64,000 nucleotides of DNA, taken from assembly GCF_910592395.1 (NCBI RefSeq), contig NC_088314.1, positions 5,828,001 to 5,892,000 on the forward strand, given 5' to 3'. Under the pieces are notes generated by a model. The model was given only the letters and a program-made list of their open reading frames with translations. It searched no databases and was not told the DNA's origin. Shown in pieces: positions 33,901-48,900 of the stretch (its first letter is position 1; the number at the start of each line of letters is the position of its first letter). This DNA is from Lineus longissimus (taxonomy: Eukaryota > Nemertea > Pilidiophora > Heteronemertea > Lineidae). Made by a program: the position numbers and the translations under genes.

Positions 33901-36900
33901 GTAATAACCAAATTACTCCAGTACCAGGGTATTAGAAGTTAAAATATTGATATTATTCAAATTGAATCGGAAATATCATTCAAAGTGAATCAGAGGGGCT
34001 CTACTTGCCTGTAAATGGTGTTTGATCCCATGAGTTTCTCCATCAGCTCGAGACGATGAAGGAATGTACCAAACTGACTCAAACCAAGCAAGATGTTGAG
34101 CTGAAATGATAGAGGCAATGAAACTTATAATAAAGCTGCAACAAAAATTCAGAAATGACAAAAGGTTTTTGGTAAATCCTGTTTCTGAATGTGCTTTGCG
34201 ACAAGCAGGACATTAAAATTGAACATTGGTTTAATACGCCATGAATGAAAGGTCAGAAGATATGCAAATTTCTATGAATTTGGAAAGTCCCACTCCCCCT
34301 ACCTGGCTTCGCCATGGTAGCTCCTCAGTACAGATCCTCCTGAGCTTACGACGTCTGTGAGCAGTACGAATCAGATCAGGCAGATACAGCGACATCACAT
34401 CAAAAGCCTGGAAAGAAACCAATCAACTATCAGTGTCCAAAGACAAATGTGTTTCCATCATATTGATGAGACTTCATGGTCACTGTTTCATTAAAGACAA
34501 TGACATGATCAGTCTGATCAGCTGATTTTGTCAGTTTTCTTCATCAATATTTATGCGATTTGTCTGAAATAGTATGACTTACATTGACAGACATTGGTGC
34601 AATTATGTGCTTTAATGTGCTAAAGAAGTGTCTAACATGTCCTAACTTAATATCAACGCAAAGACATTGAAAAGGCCAACTGTTGGTAAATAAACTGGTA
34701 TGTTGTCAAATGGTTTAAATAATCAATACAACTAGACTACTCAACTCTAGCCTGTGTAACAGAACTTTGATAAGACATATCTTTGCTAACTATGGCTTAA
34801 ATACCATCTACAAACCCAAGCAGATGATGATTAAAAGAATTGGACAGGGAGAAAAGCAAGGGAAGGCAAGGGTTGTTTGACATAAAATCAAGGCAGCAAT
34901 TACCGGAACTTCTAATTTTTGGTCAACTGGTACAGGAAAAAATATTTGGCATAACCATGAAATTCCTATAGGATATCTGTTCAATGAGCTCACACATAAT
35001 AACATAAGCAAGAAGTTGTTAGATATTTTGACATGGAAGGAAGTGTCACAAAAAAGGACAGGTATAAAACTTCACCCTGCAAGAACACAAATCTCCCACA
35101 TTACAAAGCAGACACTTCAAATTCTTCAGGGTAACACAGTCATCAGCTATTTTCACTAAAAATTTGGAAATGAATCCAAGGAAAGGCACAAATGATAGCG
35201 TTAATTGAAAGAGTGTGGGTCATCTGGCAAATGATCAGACATCATTAAAGGATAGGATGAAGCCCCTAGGTATATCAAGCAAAATCTTACACACAAAACC
35301 TGCACCTCTACAGATCAATTCTTTACAGAATTCCTATAATTTCATGTTTGTATTTTCTACAGTAACCATACCTTTTCATCCTAAAGACAAAGAAAGAAAA
35401 GGAGAGAAAATAACATAAAGTGCAACTAGAAAGAGCTAGAAAAGAACATGCTTGAAATGGGTGACAGAAGCCATGAATATGCAAAAACTATCTTGTGCAA
35501 AGGTGAATATCTATTATCATGACCCATGCCAGTATTTCAGAATGGTGAATGAAAGGGGCGGGTGACCCAATGGCTCACTATATCATATCTAACACTGCCG
35601 AATTTTTGTCAGCAAGATATTGGGAATGTGATAGGAATGCAACGGGAGCCTTGTGGTATGGATCACCCGCCTATAGGTGATGGAAGAAACTATAGTGTAT
35701 GCCCTGAAAGATGAACTATGGAATTAGTAAAGTGTTCCCGATCCCTGAATGTGCTGAAAGGGAGAGTGACCTAGAAGACCATGCAATTATTTGTTTCCTT
35801 CAGTGTTTTCCCTGTATTTGCTCACACTGAACTTATTGACAAATAGTGACATTAAACAGGTTATCACTTTGGGATGGCCATAACATCATTTGGTTTGCTA
35901 CGGGTTTCTGCAGTGTTCGCAACAATGACATAATACCATGTGATGCATCATGGTCATGCATCGAACATTGTGTCATGGCGAGGTTCTAAGCAAATGAGAA
36001 AGAAAACACTGATGGAATAAACCTTAACCAGAAGCTGTAGGCGAAAAGGCAGAACAATGCAGCAGCATGCTTGATTCAAGCTGTCAAATGGCAGCCAATG
36101 TGGAACTGGAAGTGTAGCCAGGCTCCTAGTTGGGGTATTTTCCCAAAAGCTTGAATTTTGTATGGATTCTCTCACATCATCTCATCTAGATCAAGTCAAA
36201 AAGTACAGTCATTGCCAATAGAAATGAGACAGTCTATGAAGTCCAATTAAGAACAGCCATGGGCGGCTAACAGTTAGCATAGGTCAAATTCTTAGTAGAT
36301 GTGACATAACGAGACACCAGCAGGGACAACTACTGTACCAACTAGGAGCCATGGTAGTGAACATTTAGCATCATTTGCATGCAATGCTCAAGGAGCATAC
36401 TTTACCCTATTGAGTGCCTCTTCTAGAGTCGAGTTGACTGGTTCAGAGCCTTGATTAAGCCTACCCTTCCAGAACTAACAAGAAATAAGGAAGGTTACAC
36501 TACAGCACAGAGAAACATAGGTCACCTAACCAGGCAAACTTAAACAGCAACAATTTTAAGAACTGTTTAACTGCTTGGTGCCGAACAGAGGAATTTCAAA
36601 ATAGCAATGAATACGTGGCACAGCAAAATCCACAACACAAACTGAAAAGCAGTCAAAAATACGACACAGAACCAGATTTTCTAATTTTATTTCTTTTTTC
36701 ACAGTTTCTCGGCCTGTTCCCATATGCTGATATGCAATTAATTTGACACTTTCTGCAATCCTGACCCCACTATGTGACAACTGAATTTGAATAACTTTAC
36801 AACTTTAGCTGACCCTTCTCAAAATAATTGAACATTCCAATACATGTAAAAGAACAAAGCAGTGAATTTTTTAAACTTGCACAGTAAACAAATATCATGA

Positions 36901-39900
36901 TTAGGCAAAAAAAATATGATGTCATGGTTCTCATCACCACCCTCACCTAATTTTAAGCCCGCACCAAAACAGTTTCACCTTAAGTTGTGTTTTTCACCAG
37001 CACAATGATGAAAGACAAAAGCTGAAGGAAAACCCTCATCCCCTTCCTGAAAGTGGCAGACGAGAACCATAATATCTGATTTCTTTGGCCTTAAGTGATC
37101 AAAATTTAACGTAACAAAATGTGCTCATGGTAGTGACCCACCTCATTGCGACTGGTATACTTTCTGGTCTTTTTCTTTTTCTAATTACAAAGGAAAGGAT
37201 ATAGAGATAGCAGATCCACAGAGAGAAACCTACCAAGGTGAACAATCAGCAATAGAAAGATAGCTTATGCCTACTAGTACTAAGCACAGTAAAAATGGAG
37301 TATCTTTCTAATTAGAAACACATTGCTACTACAACAGTCGACTTTAAAAAACATAATTTTACAATGGCTTCCAAACTCTCGATAAACATAACCAAGTTTT
37401 CTTCAAATATTTTCCCACCCACATCTTAGTTATGAAGAGAATGCCTGGCGTGAATGTCGTCTGGTATGTCTTTCTTACCTTAGTCTGCATGCCTTTCCCA
37501 GGTTTTCTTGGTTTAGGCTTCCCTGTCGGAGCTAGTGCCTTGAACCTCGGAGTTTGGTCTTGGCGAGACTGCAATCAAAAGAGAACATTGAATGTAAACT
37601 AAACTACTATTCAATTTAAAACAGTCTTAAACATAAGGTAACTTCCTTTTTTATGAAGTAGTCTTGACAACAGTTTTCATGATTCTGACTCTTACCTAAA
37701 TATCATGCCAAGTAACAAACTTCAGTCAGAAATTCCCCCCCCCACAAAAAAAACCCCAAACAAAACTTACCTTTTCCTTGCTGTATTCCACCATGGCAGC
37801 AGCAAACTTCTTTGGGTCATCACCAGCCACAGTCAGAGCTCCTGGCTGCTTCACAACAATTGCCTTGTTACCGATGATCTGCTCATTACGCCTGAAATAC
37901 CCCAAATGAAAATGTCATACGACTCATAAGAACCATCCCAAATGCTTTTACTTTGCTGATTTGGATTACTTCTAATCATACTAAGTCGAAGTCACCGGAT
38001 AGATCAAGTAAAGTGTAAAGTTGGAAAAACTTTGAGCACTGGAGAAACTTGTACATTCCTGAGTTCATGCACCCAAGTACCTTTGGCCAGTACGATATGA
38101 AAAACACTTTCATTCTGATAATAACCAACGCCATCAAGCCAAGTTAGAATGTACACGACTGCAGTGAACTCCTCCAGAGATCACTGTTGTATAATACTTC
38201 ACCAACTTACTTGTTGATCCACTGGGCCGTATCTTCACACCATTCCATGGCCTGCTCAGCGATACCCTCTGCAAGTGCCTTCTGCACAACCTGCACAAAG
38301 AACTCCAGGTATCTGGTCCTACGCTTGAACTTCACCACTGCAAGAAAAAAATCCTTTATTAATGGACCAATTGTGAACCAGGCTGAATTTTTGTTGCTGA
38401 GACCTACAATTACAAGCGCTGCCCTGCGATATTTGATCTAATGCACATGGCTTGACTGCTTTCTGCATCAAGACAATACAAGTTGAAACATTTTTCTCTA
38501 CGACAGATAAGATTCATACCTTCTCTATAAGCCACCCTGCTTGGTAGATAGGCAATGTAGGCATGCAAGATGTTTGGATCCTCATTTCCTGTCAATTCAT
38601 GTTCTCCCTGGCCTGAAGCAGATGAAACCAATTAGCATTGCAACAAACTTAACAAACTTAACATGCTATTTCTCTTGCACAAAAAAGTCAGTTTATGATC
38701 GCCTTCAAATGACCATTTTGATAGCCATGTAATGTATTCAAACCTGAATTGACAATGATAACCAAGCTAAATTAAAAGATATTTCTTGAATCTTATCAAT
38801 TTAGAACTGAAACATCAACATCCAGAGACTACACCAGAGGTCCATATTAACAGACCTTTTAATGATTTTTTGACATGTTTTTAATGTGCATGTGTGTTAC
38901 CCTGATAAGATCGTTCAGATTTGATGGACACAACGGACAATCTTTAGACATATTATTTGATTAGATTTAGCAAAAGACCGTTGGAAATTACATAGTTTGA
39001 GGCTTTGGGACACTTTTATGTTAAATGGACATTATAGTTTGTTCTAAATGTAGGTATGCTGCTCTGGAATACTTCAAGTTTATAGGCTGAGTTTTATTTC
39101 AATTTTGCCAACAAAACTAACAATCCAACTACCGTATACACATGTAGTGTAAGTACATGTACCACTGTGTTCTTACTTAATAAATGAAGACAAAAAGAAC
39201 AACACAAAATGAGTTTTTTGAATGACATGAATGCAGGGAAACACAGAACACAATAGAAAAGAATGAATGGATGGATAGATGGATGGATGAGTCTAGCAGT
39301 GCATGAACGCAACTTCAAGGAGATCATCATAGAAATGGCAAGCAGAATGAAACACACTGGAAGAAGCACTATTTTATAGCATTGGCCAAAGTGCAGGAAT
39401 ATTTTATAGTGCAGGAGCTTTTTGAGCGGTTGCACTTTGAAAATGTAAATGATATGCGCTGATCGCTTAAATTTAAAAAAAAAATTTAATCAAATTTCCC
39501 AAAATTCAGGTGAATTTCTGATGAATACAATTGGAGAAAGGAGAAACTCATACAAAAGACAGCTAGTGTTGATGATTTTAGAAGTCAACTGGTTCCAAAT
39601 GCTCATGATGGTGAACGGTGAGATGTGATAAGGTGACAAGGCATGAATACAACAAGGACATCTTTTATTACGTCCCGAAGTTATCCCCTCGAAGGGAGTC
39701 AGAACTACTTTTAATGGTCAAGCATTTAGCACCAACCGATCAAGTATCCATCACATTCAGCCCTGGTCATCATCATTAGGGTTTGGATCAGGTCTACATG
39801 CAGATGTTGTCACAACAACATGAGTTCTATACTACAATGAACAATTGGTTTAGGAGACCATGCACAACATCCCATGCAGTTTACCTTCTGTTTCAGAATT

Positions 39901-42900
39901 CATGACTAACAAAACAAAACAAAATACAAGCAGTGAGATAGATAATTTTGTGTCACTATGCGCTTGTTGACTAAAAAGGGAGGATTTTCAGAAATAGAAG
40001 TAATATTGTGGTGAATATTGGAAGAAAATAGTAATGAAACATGCAGAGAAATTGATTTATTTACAAAAAAGGATATATAGGTGTATCCCTTCACAGAGAA
40101 ACCTGAAGACAGCGGACTGTGTCCTATGTACAGTAGAATGGAGGGTTGCAAATATTGGGATTTTTTCCTAATGTGATGTAAGAGGTGTCAGTAAATTTGT
40201 GTACAAACTTACGGTGAAACTTATTTTCTGTACAAACAGAGATAGGATGTTGTCACAACAGGACAGCAAGCAATGCAACAATTGAGTGATACAAAGTGGC
40301 AAACATTTCAGAACTGCAAAAAACCCATCACTTAAAAAGAGGTGAGATATTGGTGACTAAACAATCAAGAAGGTACAAATGTACTATCAGGACTCCATGA
40401 ACCTAAAATGAATGTGACAGCTCCTTCCAAACAAATCTTTACACATTCACATGATAACTGATGACATGGTATGGAACGTAAGTAGCCTGTATTTGGGAAT
40501 AGATGAGTGATAATTTGACTCGTAAAAATCACAAAGAGAAAACAAAGACCAACTGCTCAGATATCCCTACCTTGCTTGGACAATCTCAACATATGTGCCT
40601 CCAGGGCTTTCAGTTCTTCGTTCACTGGCCCATCAGGTTCCTCCTTGGACCCAAGGACCTTTGCCTTGGTCCTTCGTTTCTTCAGAGCAGCCAATGTCAG
40701 GGCGCCAGAGTCAGTCACTTGGTCCAAGGAGGAGAAATCAGTGGCACTTGCATTCAGCTTGTCCTTGCTGTCCTTTCCATCAGCCTTGGGATCACTGGTG
40801 TCAATTGCTAGAAGTTTTCGACCGGTTTCGTTCAGGTTGTGTGCAACAGCTTTCTGTCCCCACGTTCGCAGAACCTGAATCATACGCAAGGATACTACTG
40901 AACTAAACAGCGCTATATCTAAACGGCTCATGATAGGTAAAATCACATTCTCTTTTCTTGAAACTTTTTTTTTTGAACATGATGAGACCAGTGGCATAGC
41001 AGAGCACTGGGCTCATAATCAGGTTGTGGGTTCGACTCGCAGAAGGCTCACCCCTGCTTCATCAGTGTCCTTTGGCAAGACATCGACCCCTACATTGCTT
41101 TGTCCTTCGAATGAGACATAAACCGATCATCTGATGAATCTGATGAACACCCTACCTTGGCCATATGGAAAGTCAAGCAAGCAGTCATGTGGTGGATGCT
41201 CTCTGAAATGTTGGATTGTCTCCTCTGCCTCAATGCGACTGGAATCTCCTGAAGAACCACATGGCATCTCTCCAGAACCTGAGGGAACAGTAAGACATTT
41301 GACATCATGTCGAAACCTCTGACTCGTGGATCTGCCCATGCAGTTGAAATGCTATTGTTTATGTTTTTCAATCCATCTTCATTGTATAGGTAGGAGCCTG
41401 AGGGTCGAATTGGTAGTCTTCAAGTGACTGGTATGCACAGTTAGGGGCCCGTACAGTGGTTGATTCATCTGACCTAACATCTCTTCCCTGAAGGCACTAG
41501 GCCAATAAAGGGGGACCTCAAAAGTAAGAACACTCAAATGAGTGAACACAGTAGAGGAGTTTGGTCTTCAGGGAAATAAATGGAAATCTTAGGTAAATGA
41601 AAAATCTCATGCAGCTGCACGAAGACATAGGAGAATTTACTGACCTGAATAGCAGATGGAGATGGAATCTTGAAGTGAATCATGGGAGCAAGGAGACCGT
41701 AGCACTGAACCACCGCTTGAAGGGCAAGGTTAGCTTCATTCAGCCACCCTCCAAGTTCAATCGCCACAAGCATGCGCTCACACTCAAGGAGGCGGTATAC
41801 CTGTTGAAAGAAGAAGCAGGTGTCACTGCATATCCTGAGAGGAGAAATGTGGGAAAGCTATCCCCAGCCATTGTTCTCTATATAGGCACTCGAGAAATAG
41901 TGAGTAGAACACAATTGAAGGACAGTAGTTTGTGATCCACTCCTCTGTCCAGGCAAGAAGACAGGGTCACTAGGCAGTTTGAGCCGATCAATTCAGCACA
42001 CAACAAATGCTTACGTGGGTAAAGGAAGTAAAGAAAGAAATTGCTGAAAATAGACAATATTCTTACCTGCCCGTTATAGAGAGGGCCATGGTCGCAAAGG
42101 GTATCACAGAACAAGGCGCCCTCCTTGACATGGATATCAACGTTGAGGAAGATGCTAGTCAGGAATTGTCGCAGCAAAACTGGGGACGCAAGACTTACAA
42201 CCTTCTTGTTTAATCTGCAAATGATCAGAATAATAAATTTGACTAACCTCGTGGATAAGACAAAAGAGGGTCTGACTCAGAGCCCGACAGACGCTTTTTA
42301 TCTGGTCAAGCAGAAGAGGTCAGCAAGAACAGAATGACATAATTGCAGGTGAATGCATATTGTATCAATAATTAACTGCATAGTTACTAGTTCATTGAAA
42401 CGTAATTATGCTCTTAGAGACAATAAAATCATAACAAAACTAAAACCTTTACGAAGGTTTGTGCCATCTTAAACATAATTCGAGGAAGAGCAGAAATCCA
42501 AACGCAATTGGAACATAAGATTTTTATAAAGATCTAATGCACAGTGACTAAGAAAGTCTAGTCATTAAGTGACTAACAAAGACTAGTCATTACTGCTTCC
42601 TGCCGTCAGTGCTAGTTCATTGATATTTTTAACAGGGCCTTTCATACCTATGCAAGGAGAGAACGAAATCCTTTTTGTTTTTCTCAGTGTAAGTGACACC
42701 AGATGGTGGCGGAGGCGTGGCAACAAAGTGACTCCACAGGACACTGCAGGCCTCAAGAGCTATGTCGTAGCATCCAACTTGGTAGGCCACTTGGCTGAGA
42801 TAAGCCCATGTCATGAGGACTGGGATCGGGTGAGCAGCCAGGATTGGCTTGCTGGTCTCTCCTATACCATCGCCAATAAGCTTGCCTTCTGCTGTGTAGG

Positions 42901-45900
42901 CTGCGACAGCAAAAACATATCTCTCGCTTGGGATGAGGCCACTGACACGAAGCTCACAACGGAAAGAGGGTACCTGGAAAAGAATGACCAAAGTAACTGT
43001 CAGTCAGTCAGTGCTAAAAAGAGGCAGGCCAGAGGTGCAAGGGTTCTCTAAGATTAATGCTACTTCAATATTAATTAAAATACATTGAAACCAGCTTGGA
43101 CTCTTACCCTCCCAACCTACCATTTGCATCAAGAGGAAATTAGGAGCTGAAATCAGAGTACCGAATATGGCCCATTGATGCCGTTAAGGTGTCCGCCTCG
43201 TGAACGTAAGGTTGAAGTTCGAGAGCTGTTGGTTACGATTTCCAATGCAACTGGTTGGTTAGCGGCCAGCTAAGTACAAAAAAGTACAACAAAAATTTAT
43301 CCTTACCTCTTGACCAGTTCCAGGCAAGTAATAATCATTGAGCCTGACCTTCACATTACTTCCACGAGCTGCACGACAGAATATGCGATACCAGGCAATC
43401 TTATCGGACTTGGGGTTGAATGGTGCCGGTCGAAAGACCATGGAGGTGTCAGTCCTGCACAGCAAGATTGGTGGAGGCGGGACTGGCCCATTGGAAGCAC
43501 GCTGTGACATTTCACTTGTGTTTTCAATGAAGAGTCGTTTCTCCTCGTTTTGTGACTTGGACAACATTGTCAATGCTTCCTGCATGAGCTGTTTTTGTTC
43601 CACACTTGGTAAGCCATCATTACTGGAGAGCAATGCCTTCTGCATGTTGAGCAGACACTTGGATATCAGATTCTTGTTGCAGCGGGTAGAGAGTTCTTCA
43701 TCAGACTCAATCTTGATTTGGTCTGCTGCCACCTGCATGAAAAGAGATGTTTCAAGGTCTCATCCATTACATTTCCACAGGAACAAAGACTTTACCCATA
43801 CATTTATCTCTCTACTGAACCAAGTCCCAATTCACACCACTTTTTCCAGTAGGGATCTGCGAGATATTTTTACAACAAAGTTTCTATCAGCCACTAAAAG
43901 CAATACAGCTAATAAAAGCTAGCCACCAGTTTAATATATGTTTGGACGTTTATTTCAAGATCTTTCATCTTTCAGCCTGACGCCCTGATTTCATTGTCTC
44001 ACAATTACCTCACTTAGGCGGGATGCTGTTGATACAGACTTTCTTGCCTTCTTGGAGGGATCTCGAGACATCGCAGCTAACTTGAGGCAGACCCTGTGAT
44101 ACATGTACTCCAGTTCCAGATGCAGATCACGGACCATATTCCACACAGCAGTGGCATCTCCACTCTTCATCATGTCTGCATCACCCGACTCCTCAGCAAG
44201 AGTTGATGTCTTCCCTTCTTCTTCTGGTTTGAAGAGATCCTCGTTCAATTCCTGAAGAACAACATCAGGCAATTTGAATACTAAATTTTAATTAAATTGC
44301 TGTTACAATAAACCTGATAGTTCACGAGCTGGTATCGACTGCAAATTAATGAAAACTTACAATGAGACAGACAGGGAGAAAAATGCCGACAACTGTGTAT
44401 AAATTATAAGCAACCAATTGATCTTGCTGACTACGAAAAGCACTTACTTTCACCCAGCCTATATCAGCAATAGACTTGCCATCAGTCAATGCCACAGCCT
44501 GCCTCGCCTGAGAAACATTCTTCAGCCCAAGTTCCAGAATCTCCCTGGCCTGTAGCAGCTGTTCCTTGGGACCTTGCTTCAAAATGGAGACAGTAAAGGA
44601 GGGGGCGCGGCTTGGCTGACTTGGGGGAGGCATTTCACGACTTGTGACACTGTCGGTGTCCTTGGTGTCCTTACCTTTGTCGCCTGTTAAACAGAAAAGA
44701 AAGATAAACAATAGTCGTGAAAGCAGACACGTCACAATCAATATCTTTCTTCGTTCAAGATGATTGATTAGATGGTCTAAGCTTGTTATAGGAGGAAATT
44801 CAACCAGCAGTTTAGGCAGCAACATGAGGCTAAAGGAAACCCTGATGACAGATACCCAAAGCTAGGAGTCGGCTGTACCTCAGACTATCTCCATCTTCCC
44901 CCACTGAATTTAAGGTACTTTATTAGGTAGTACTAAAGGTACTTTATCAAGTGACGAGCATTACACATACTGCTCAGTTTTAAAATTAAAAACAATATAA
45001 CACTCTTGTTCTCCCAAAGTTCTGCATGTGTAAAGTGCTTTCTATTTGTTTCAGTGAAACATTTGTGATTGCAGGTGATTCTTAAGCTAGAAGGCCATTG
45101 CAGGTGTGTACAGACTAACTGAAGAGTGGAATAATGTTTTTTTTTTAATTTTGAGCTCAAGCAGATCTATCTCTATATCTACGTTAGATTTTGTGTGATT
45201 GACAAGCTTTTTATCTCAATATTCAAGGGACATACTAGTTACATTGATGTTACATGACCTTGTGTTCAACTCGACACACAGCAGGTCATTTTGTGGGGAG
45301 GATTGGAAATTGTTATTTAATGTTACACTGGGAACAGATATGCTTCACAACAAAAAGTCTGACCCATTCCTGATAACAAGAGCAAACACCAGCACCAATT
45401 TCAGTTATACTCCATTTCCCGAAAAAATTTATAGGTGTACGTTATAGGTTCCACATGATATATCAAGTAACAAAACAACAAAAAACCTCTGAATACAAAA
45501 TGACACACAAAAAATGTTTAGATCTATCCTGATGGGGTTTGGGTAGGGATTGTGCTCCCAGTTCATGAACACTGGAGTGGACATTACTGAGACTTGGCAT
45601 GCAGACTAAGAAAACACGCCAATTGAAAATGTTGGCTTTGGTAAACAAATGACAAACAGAATTTTTTAAAAACTACTCCGGCTGAAATCAAAAGGAATTG
45701 TTGAGGGTTGACAAGCTCATGCATGGTTGGTGCAAATGCGTGTGGTGATGTTTACCTTTCGCCGATGGTGTTTCACTTTTGGTCACTATTTTCACTTTTC
45801 GATTTTTACCTAAAAACATGTCATTTTCTACATGAAAACAGGGTCGGGCATTAAATAACTATATTGGGATATAGCATAGGGATAGAGCATGGAAGCATTT

Positions 45901-48900
45901 CTTTAATGTTATAATTGCAGGATGTATCAAGAAAAGAATAATGTAAACATCATAAATTGTAAGAAAAAAAGACAAGGTACCAAATTATAACCAATTTTGT
46001 CACACTGGTTTATTAGATTAAATACAGCGGTAAGGTTACTGGCCTAAATAAATTCTCAATAAATAACACTATACTAGACTTATAGGTCATAGGAGCCTGA
46101 TAGAAACCGTCCTATTTACGCAAAGAAAATGAAACAATTCGACGTGGACTTCAATTCAGTCACCTTTCAAGTAGTTTTACTCACTTTCATCAATGGTTGC
46201 ACTGCTCTCCAAGACCAGAGCCAACCTGATCGCAACCTCAGCACTCAGAGCTGGATCGACTGTGCTGAAGTTACACCAACCCATAACTTGATGGACAATG
46301 TGAAGGATGTACACCCACTGAAAAATATAAATTTCGGCTTCAGTCTTCCAATATTCAAGAACAAGAAATTCTATACAAGATAGACACAACTCTGATAATG
46401 TGCAGATCTTAGAACAAGTCAGGAGACAGAACATGGGTGATAAAATTGAACCTTATTGCAAGAAAGCACTGAATCCTTCTCAAAAACTTGGACAAAAAAC
46501 TATTTCCATTTTTGCCAAATGTTGAACCTGACCTTGCTTGGATTCTCCATCTTCTGCAGGTATCTGGCATTGTCAATAGAACCAGTTTGATACTTCTGCA
46601 AGACAGCCTTTGCTTTGTTCCATAAGAACACAACAGCATCCATCACAGAATCCATGTCCATCTCTGCCATCTGAAACAAAAAAGTCAGTCAAATTCTTAC
46701 CATATCGGATAAGTTGATATCGACAATCAAAACAGATACATGATGTCACATCCTACAAGGCACTGATGCATGCAATGCGGTAAAGAAATTCTCAAGTTAG
46801 AATTCAGGCACTCACATATTTTGTGACCAAGTGGGCTTTCAGTGAGAAGTCTTTAAGAATGCAAAAGAAGAAGAAAACTCGAATTTCAATAATTTCATCT
46901 TCTGTTGCATACTCTCCAAATAAGTGATAAAGGTCACCCAACAGTGATGCAGTGTAGAGCGTCAGCCACACAATCTAGTGGTCAATTGCCAGTTTGATAT
47001 GGTATGCAGCTAGTACTTTTTAGCATTGGCAATTGATTAAGGGCCTGCTGTATGCGTTGCACTTGCCACTGGACACACCAGAGAAAATGGGTGAATCCCA
47101 AGACTCCATTGAGTTTAACTGCTGTTCAACTAGGCTATTTAACATGATAAAACTTACTGAGTATGGTCCACTGGAAATTGACAAAAGTACTTCAGCTAGC
47201 TGAATCAGGTCATCATTCAATAAGCTAGACTTGGTGGTCGCTGGAATCAGATAGGTACATGGATTTAACATTATTCACATGGTGTCTAATGTCTTTCATT
47301 TTGCTAAGTGACTTAGGCAACTGTTGGGAAGTCAGAGAGTCAATTCAGTTTAACCTAATTCATTCAGCTTGTACTGATTCAAGACATTTTCAACCAGTAA
47401 GTTCACTATTCTAACAATACCATGAAAGTATGCATGAAACCATAACTAGACACAAGCTCCATAATCTCTGTTGGCCAGTCAATAAGCAAGTAACCAAGAG
47501 ATTTGACCGCAAAAGGAATAATATAGCAAGCAATTATTAAACGGTTTCAAATTAGATACTATTTGGTCGTCTAATCTTATCTATGTACAGCCAGGAATGA
47601 AAAAGAGTCAAAATATTAAAAACATTACTCTAAGTTGTTATTTGAATCTGGTTTTTCTAATACAAAATTAAGGTTGAAAAAATCCAGAACAATTTCATTC
47701 ATGTAAAGGGTATCTAAGAAATGAAGAAAAAACCCCGCTACATGAAGGAACTTTACTAGCCACCCAGGATAGCAAGAAGGAAATCAACTAAATATCTAAA
47801 GGAAATGCACACACCACACACTGTCAATGTTCTACTAGTAACCCTACCAAAGGTCTGTCGTGTTGCTAATGTTCTTTGATCAGAGATACTGCTCATGGCT
47901 GCTGAAACATTTTAAACATTTTACTTGTGAACACCTATAGTACGTCTCACACTGAAGGGCAAAAGGTTAATAGGAAACCTGTAGGTACTTGGCAGGAATA
48001 TCTGAATAGTGATACGGTTGGAGGTGCATAGCGAAGGTAGGAATCATGCATGAAGGGTGGAACAGATACTACATTACTACAAAGGGAGGATTTCTTGGTC
48101 ATAAACCAGGCGCACAGATGATATAGTGTCATCGTAAGGGGATAACCAATGGCAGTTGCCCTTTGATAGTTCAAAGATGCAAGACTCCTTGAAGAGAATT
48201 CAATCCAATTTGAACAATACTTGGTAAAATATGAGTATTTTTGAGCTGGGCACACACCTGGAGGTTGCTCCTTCTCCTTGTTCTCTCTATTCTCTTTATC
48301 CTTGGCCTCCTTGTCCTGCAAGGCACTGCCATCTTCCCCCAGGGTCTGCTTCCTACTCCTCCTGTTAGTGCTGACCCGCTCCATGGCAAGAAGCAACTCT
48401 AGGATCTTGATATCAGGGCCAAACCGGGGGTCATCCACCTCCTACATGACAGTTTATAATACAGTAAGAGTTAAAAGAATAAACGGTTACAGTGTTCAAT
48501 TTGATCTTCTTGACAGAATAATCGGTGGGTCCAATATATTAATAACCTTTTCAAACTTTTTAATTGAACCTTGGATCAGAGCAAGAACAACATCATACTG
48601 AGATTATGACGAAATCTTTGGCCAACTTTCTCACTGATCGGAGCACAACATCTCAGTATTAATTCAGGACAAGTAAAACGACAACTGCTGCTTACCTTGA
48701 GATAAGCAAGGATATTGTCCACATAGACATCAAACAGATCAAAGTATTCAAAGCAATATGCAAACTTGATCAGTTTGATAACAGCAGACAATGGAACAGC
48801 ATCTTCTCCTGCAAGAATGTACAACACAAGAATTAGTATAGAAATTGACCTGTTCTTTTTTTAAAGTATTTTAAAAAATTATTTTTCATCTGTGACTTCT

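Larger units (their letters stand above)
40571..43732 (-). other. CFAP54: CFAP54 exons 19-24 (residues 900-1393), fibronectin-III-like domain
   Basis: Exons: 43307-43732, 42648-42973, 42067-42214, 41645-41800, 41156-41278, 40571-40874. Exons 19-20 hold a fibronectin-III-like beta domain: PPPPILLCRTDTSMVFRPAPF, then WYRIFCRAA, then LRVSGLIPSERYVFAVAAYT. Helical sequence follows (VYRLLECERMLVAIELGGWL). Exon 24 ends in a Lys-rich stretch (LKKRRTKAKVLGSKEEPDG). Confidence 0.85.
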
